From Pontixanthobacter aquaemixtae (GTDB lineage Bacteria > Pseudomonadota > Alphaproteobacteria > Sphingomonadales > Sphingomonadaceae): a stretch of 64,000 nucleotides of DNA. The stretch is taken from the NCBI RefSeq assembly GCF_009827395.1, contig NZ_WTYX01000002.1, forward strand, positions 992,001 to 1,056,000, in the 5' to 3' direction. Position 1 is the stretch's first letter; every line of letters starts with the position of its first letter. The position numbers were made by a program, and so were the translations under genes. The notes under the pieces were generated by a model. The model did no database searches. It worked only from the letters and a program-made list of their open reading frames with translations, and was not told the DNA's origin. Below are positions 61,055 through 64,000 of the stretch, piece after piece.

Positions 61055-61738
61055 ATGATCGATCTCTATACTTCGCCGACGCCGAACGGCCACAAGGCGT
61101 CATGCACATTGGAAGAATTGGGAGTGCCTTATGAAGCGCATCTGGTCGATCTGACCGCTGGTGACCAGAAAACAGAAGCGTTCCTGTCGATGAATCCCAA
61201 TGGCCGGATTCCGGTGATTGTGGACCGCGACAATGATGGTCTGGCCGTCTTTGAATCGGGCGCGATCATGATCTATCTTGCGGATAAGACCGGCAAGCTT
61301 TTGCCGACTGAAAGCAAAGCGCGCGCGCGGGTGATGTCGTGGTTGATGTTTCAGATGGGCGGGATCGGCCCGATGATGGGGCAGGCCAATGTGTTCTTCC
61401 GCTATCTGCCCGAAAAGATTCCAACCGCGATCAGCCGATACCAGAATGAATCGCGCCGGCTGTTCGAAGTGCTCGACACTCGATTGGGCGAAAGCGAATG
61501 GCTGGGCGATGATTTCTCCATCGCTGACATCGCCAATTGGTGCTGGGTCCGGACCTATCGGTGGTCGGGTGTGTCACGCGATGGATTGGACAATCTGGAC
61601 CGCTGGCTCGATGCGATGAAGCAGCGGCCGGCGATGCGCGCCGGAGTGCAAGTGCCGGTCGTCAGCGAGAGCCTGATCAAAGACGAGAAAGCCGCCAAGG
61701 AGTTTGCCAAAAGGGCCCGTGGCAACGTCCAGACCTGA
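61055..61738 (+). CDS. Glutathione S-transferase, Ure2/YfcG-like
   Basis: 227 residues. '[27 protein letters not shown]', '[32 protein letters not shown]' and '[15 protein letters not shown]' match the Nu/Ure2-like class, which has disulfide-bond reductase activity with glutathione. Divergent from the other transferase across about 90 bp. Confidence 0.95.
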   Translation: MIDLYTSPTPNGHKASCTLEELGVPYEAHLVDLTAGDQKTEAFLSMNPNGRIPVIVDRDNDGLAVFESGAIMIYLADKTGKLLPTESKARARVMSWLMFQMGGIGPMMGQANVFFRYLPEKIPTAISRYQNESRRLFEVLDTRLGESEWLGDDFSIADIANWCWVRTYRWSGVSRDGLDNLDRWLDAMKQRPAMRAGVQVPVVSESLIKDEKAAKEFAKRARGNVQT

Positions 61739-61746
61739 CAGGCGGC

Positions 61747-61775
61747 TGGGCGCTTTACTGTAAATTTTGCGCCCA
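61747..61775 (+). terminator. Weak hairpin after the Ure2-like gene
   Basis: The stem TGGGCGC with GCGCCCA has a 15-nt AT-rich loop and no clear T-run. It might end transcription from 61055. Confidence 0.35.
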
Positions 61776-61901
61776 AAACTTAATCTAGATCGTGATATCC
61801 CAATTAATCGGCAGATAGGCTGCTGAAATACTTGCAATCGTCACGCGTCCAAGTCAGCAGTGTAAGAAATTCCGGCACTCGCCGCCGGTTGGGGGCACCG
61901 G

Positions 61902-63398
61902 ATGGGGACAAGCGGAAAATTCGATGTCATCGTGGCGGGCGGCGGCCCGTCAGGCGCGGCGATGGCATGGGCGCTGGCTAAACGGGGGATCAATGTCGCC
62001 GTCATCGAACGCAGCACTTTCCCGCGCGAGAAAGTGTGCGGTGATTTTGTCGAACCCGCCGGCTTGCGTATCATCGCACGGATGGGCTGCGGCGAGGCGT
62101 TGGGGCTGAGCGAGCGTCCGGCGATTGATCGCGTGCGGGCCTATTACGGGCCGCATATCGCCTACCAGAATGATGTCGCCTATTATGAAGGCGAAGCGGG
62201 CATGCCGCGGCACGGCCATATCGTTCCACGCGACCAGCTTGACCATGGCCTGTTGGAGAATGCCGCCAAGGCCGGCGCGCGCGTTTTCTATGGCACATCG
62301 GTCAAATCCGTCACTCGCGACGGCGAAATGGTAACGGTTGGGACAAAGACCAAGAATGGCTCCGGCGAACTGACCGCGCCGGTCGTGGTCGGTGCCGATG
62401 GCGTGCAATCCGTCGTCGCCAATGCCTTTGGTCTACGTCGCGATGACAAGCGCCATATCGGCGTGTCGCAGCGAGTCTATCTCGAAGGGGTCGAGATGGA
62501 TGAGGACGAAGCCTGTATCTGGTTCGATGACGATCACTACCCCGGTTACGGCTGGGTATTCCCGACCGGCGGCGGGCGCGCCAATGCTGGGATGGGCATG
62601 CTCAGCGAGACATGCGAACGGTTCGATATTTCGGTCCAGCAATGTTTCCGCGAGAGTATGGACCGGCTCAAATACCGTCATCCCGGATGCGAGAAAGCGA
62701 CCATGATGACCAAACCGCTGGGCGGTGCGGTGCATATGTATGGGGCGATAGAGCGCAATCATTTTGCCGGCGGTTTGCTGGTCGGCGATGCTGGGGCCTT
62801 TGTCGATCCGATGACAGCGGAAGGGATCACGCAGGGGATGGAATCCTCGATCATCGGATCGCGCACCATCGCCGATTGTCTTGAGCGGGGGCGCTTCGAA
62901 GAGGAAGATTTCGCCCGCTATGAGCATGATTTCCGCTCCTATTTCGATCACGGCATGCTCTATCTCAGCTTCTACGCCACAATGATGCGCAACCGCCATT
63001 TCGGCGATTTCTTCCTCAGCATGACCCGGCAAGGCTTCGAACGCGCGCAGCATGATCGCGAATTTGCCCGCGTATCGGGCACGGGCTTTGGCGGCTGCAA
63101 TGTCCAGCCAGCGGCAATGGCGGCGCAGATATGGTCGGGCATTGCAGCGCATATTGCCGAAGGCGGGGCGGGCGCGATCCAGGACCTTGTGGCGGGGCGC
63201 GGAATGCCGCTGGACGGGTTCGTTGGTGATTGGAATTTGTGGCAATCGGCCTGGCGCGCATCTGTGCAAGACGACCGTGCCTGGCACATGTCATGGCTGT
63301 CAGACATTGTCCGCGCGGCAAGCAAGCTGGGGCCATCATTCACGCAGCGCGAGAACCCGCGGCTGAGGGGACCATTCGAGACGGGGGACGGTCTATGA
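61902..63398 (+). CDS. FAD-dependent oxidoreductase, geranylgeranyl-reductase-like
   Basis: 498 residues. '[22 protein letters not shown]' (FAD-binding GxGxxG), '[10 protein letters not shown]', '[12 protein letters not shown]' and '[24 protein letters not shown]' are the group of flavoproteins that includes geranylgeranyl reductases and tryptophan-halogenase-like enzymes. It probably reduces or hydroxylates an isoprenoid or lipid. Its stop overlaps the next ATG (ATGA). The next gene is also a flavoprotein. Confidence 0.88.
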   Translation: MGTSGKFDVIVAGGGPSGAAMAWALAKRGINVAVIERSTFPREKVCGDFVEPAGLRIIARMGCGEALGLSERPAIDRVRAYYGPHIAYQNDVAYYEGEAGMPRHGHIVPRDQLDHGLLENAAKAGARVFYGTSVKSVTRDGEMVTVGTKTKNGSGELTAPVVVGADGVQSVVANAFGLRRDDKRHIGVSQRVYLEGVEMDEDEACIWFDDDHYPGYGWVFPTGGGRANAGMGMLSETCERFDISVQQCFRESMDRLKYRHPGCEKATMMTKPLGGAVHMYGAIERNHFAGGLLVGDAGAFVDPMTAEGITQGMESSIIGSRTIADCLERGRFEEEDFARYEHDFRSYFDHGMLYLSFYATMMRNRHFGDFFLSMTRQGFERAQHDREFARVSGTGFGGCNVQPAAMAAQIWSGIAAHIAEGGAGAIQDLVAGRGMPLDGFVGDWNLWQSAWRASVQDDRAWHMSWLSDIVRAASKLGPSFTQRENPRLRGPFETGDGL

Positions 63399-64000
63399 AG
63401 ACACCGGTGAAGAAAAAGGCAGCGCCGAAGAAAACAGCGGCGGCAAAAGCAAAACCGAAAGCGCAGTCGCGGCGTTCCCCGGCGGCCTCGATCGGCAAAG
63501 TTCCCAGCGGCAAAGGCAAGAGCGTGGCGATTGTCGGTGGGGGGATTTCCGGGCTGGCGGCGGCGGTAAAGCTGCAGAAAGCCGGATTCGATGTGACGGT
63601 GTTCGAAAAGAACGAACGGCTCGGCGGGAATATGTCATCGACATTGGTCAACGGTGTCGAGCACGATGTCTATCCGCATATGTTCCCGTCTTGGTACGTC
63701 AATTTCTGGGACCTGTTCGAGAATGAGCTGGGCCTTAGCCAGTCCGCCCATTTCGATCCGCGCCCGGGCGTCAAGATGTTCGCGCAAGGGGCGAGCGAAT
63801 ATGTCGATCTGCTCAATCCGACATCGCTGCACGCTATTGTCGAGAATTTGAAATCGGGCCTGATGTCGCCGGAGGAAATGCTGCTGACCGGCTATACCTC
63901 GCTCGACATTGCCGGCTATCCGATGGGCCGCGAGGGCTTTGGCCAGCTCGACAAGCTTGACGTCAACGGCTTCCTCTATTCGACCGGCTATGCGACCGAA
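63395..64000 (+). CDS. NAD(P)-binding FAD amine-oxidase/phytoene-desaturase-like protein, 3' partial
   Basis: The frame is open to the window edge (202 codons seen). Residues 1-30 are a Lys, Ala and Pro-rich tail ([20 protein letters not shown]...) unlike any export signal. The FAD-binding fold follows: '[39 protein letters not shown]'. The rest continues like carotenoid or sterol desaturases. The ATG overlaps the preceding stop by 4 bp, so the two flavoproteins are coupled. Confidence 0.88.
   Translation, partial: MKTPVKKKAAPKKTAAAKAKPKAQSRRSPAASIGKVPSGKGKSVAIVGGGISGLAAAVKLQKAGFDVTVFEKNERLGGNMSSTLVNGVEHDVYPHMFPSWYVNFWDLFENELGLSQSAHFDPRPGVKMFAQGASEYVDLLNPTSLHAIVENLKSGLMSPEEMLLTGYTSLDIAGYPMGREGFGQLDKLDVNGFLYSTGYATE

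Overview
The window looks like chromosomal DNA of an alphaproteobacterium of the order Sphingomonadales, most likely an Erythrobacteraceae member (Erythrobacter/Altererythrobacter-like). The grounds are GC-rich codon use, an alphaproteobacterial SspB, a PEP-CTERM mini-protein, a split histidine operon, several acyl-CoA dehydrogenases and the intergenic 'CCTGAGC...GTCGAAGG' hairpins seen in sphingomonads. The genus is inferred from general knowledge, not from a database search. No CRISPR array, insertion sequence, integrase or phage structural gene was seen. The only RNA gene found is tRNA-Ser(GGA).

Layout. 0-10 kb: small envelope or secreted proteins, an unusual triple-repeat protein with hydrophobic helices (1175-2668, minus), cold-shock protein, GFA-type protein, S41 peptidase, RKIP-like protein, SWIB protein, DoxX and an M19 dipeptidase. 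10-20 kb: dapD, then a divergent catabolic cluster (three acyl-CoA dehydrogenases, kinase-like phosphotransferase, Zn-alcohol dehydrogenase, two SDRs, GPH-type symporter). 20-26.5 kb: gmk, sspB and a his operon (hisB-hisH-hisA-small membrane protein-hisF-PEP-CTERM mini-protein-hisE-HIT). 26.5-31 kb: the complete ybgC-tolQRAB-pal envelope operon. 31-49 kb: mixed housekeeping genes (DnaJ-domain protein, SDR, ATP-grasp, PLP sulfur-amino-acid enzyme, nuclease, two transporters, infC, pdeM, hemF, M1 peptidase, spoT/rel, cyclophilin, tRNA-Ser, sugar dehydrogenase). 60-64 kb: two glutathione transferases and two flavoprotein genes, the last cut by the window edge.

The most unusual part is 49.4-60.3 kb. 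A divergent pair of transcription units starts from a palindrome-containing gap (51130-51310). Leftward are a four-helix membrane protein and a lipoprotein joined by a TTGA overlap. Rightward are a three-helix membrane protein, an SPFH-like coiled-coil protein with a C-terminal zinc ribbon, a zinc-ribbon/FHA-like protein, a zinc-ribbon Ser/Thr kinase with one membrane span, and a papain-like cysteine peptidase without a signal peptide. The SPFH, FHA and kinase genes overlap by 4 bp (ATGA), which implies co-translation. Next come an ECF sigma factor and a second Ser/Thr kinase with a long C-terminal region, overlapping by 8 bp. I infer a membrane-anchored sensing and phosphorylation module with a cytoplasmic protease and its own transcriptional output, possibly for envelope stress or defence. 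I know of no described system with this exact composition; that is the main lead of this window.
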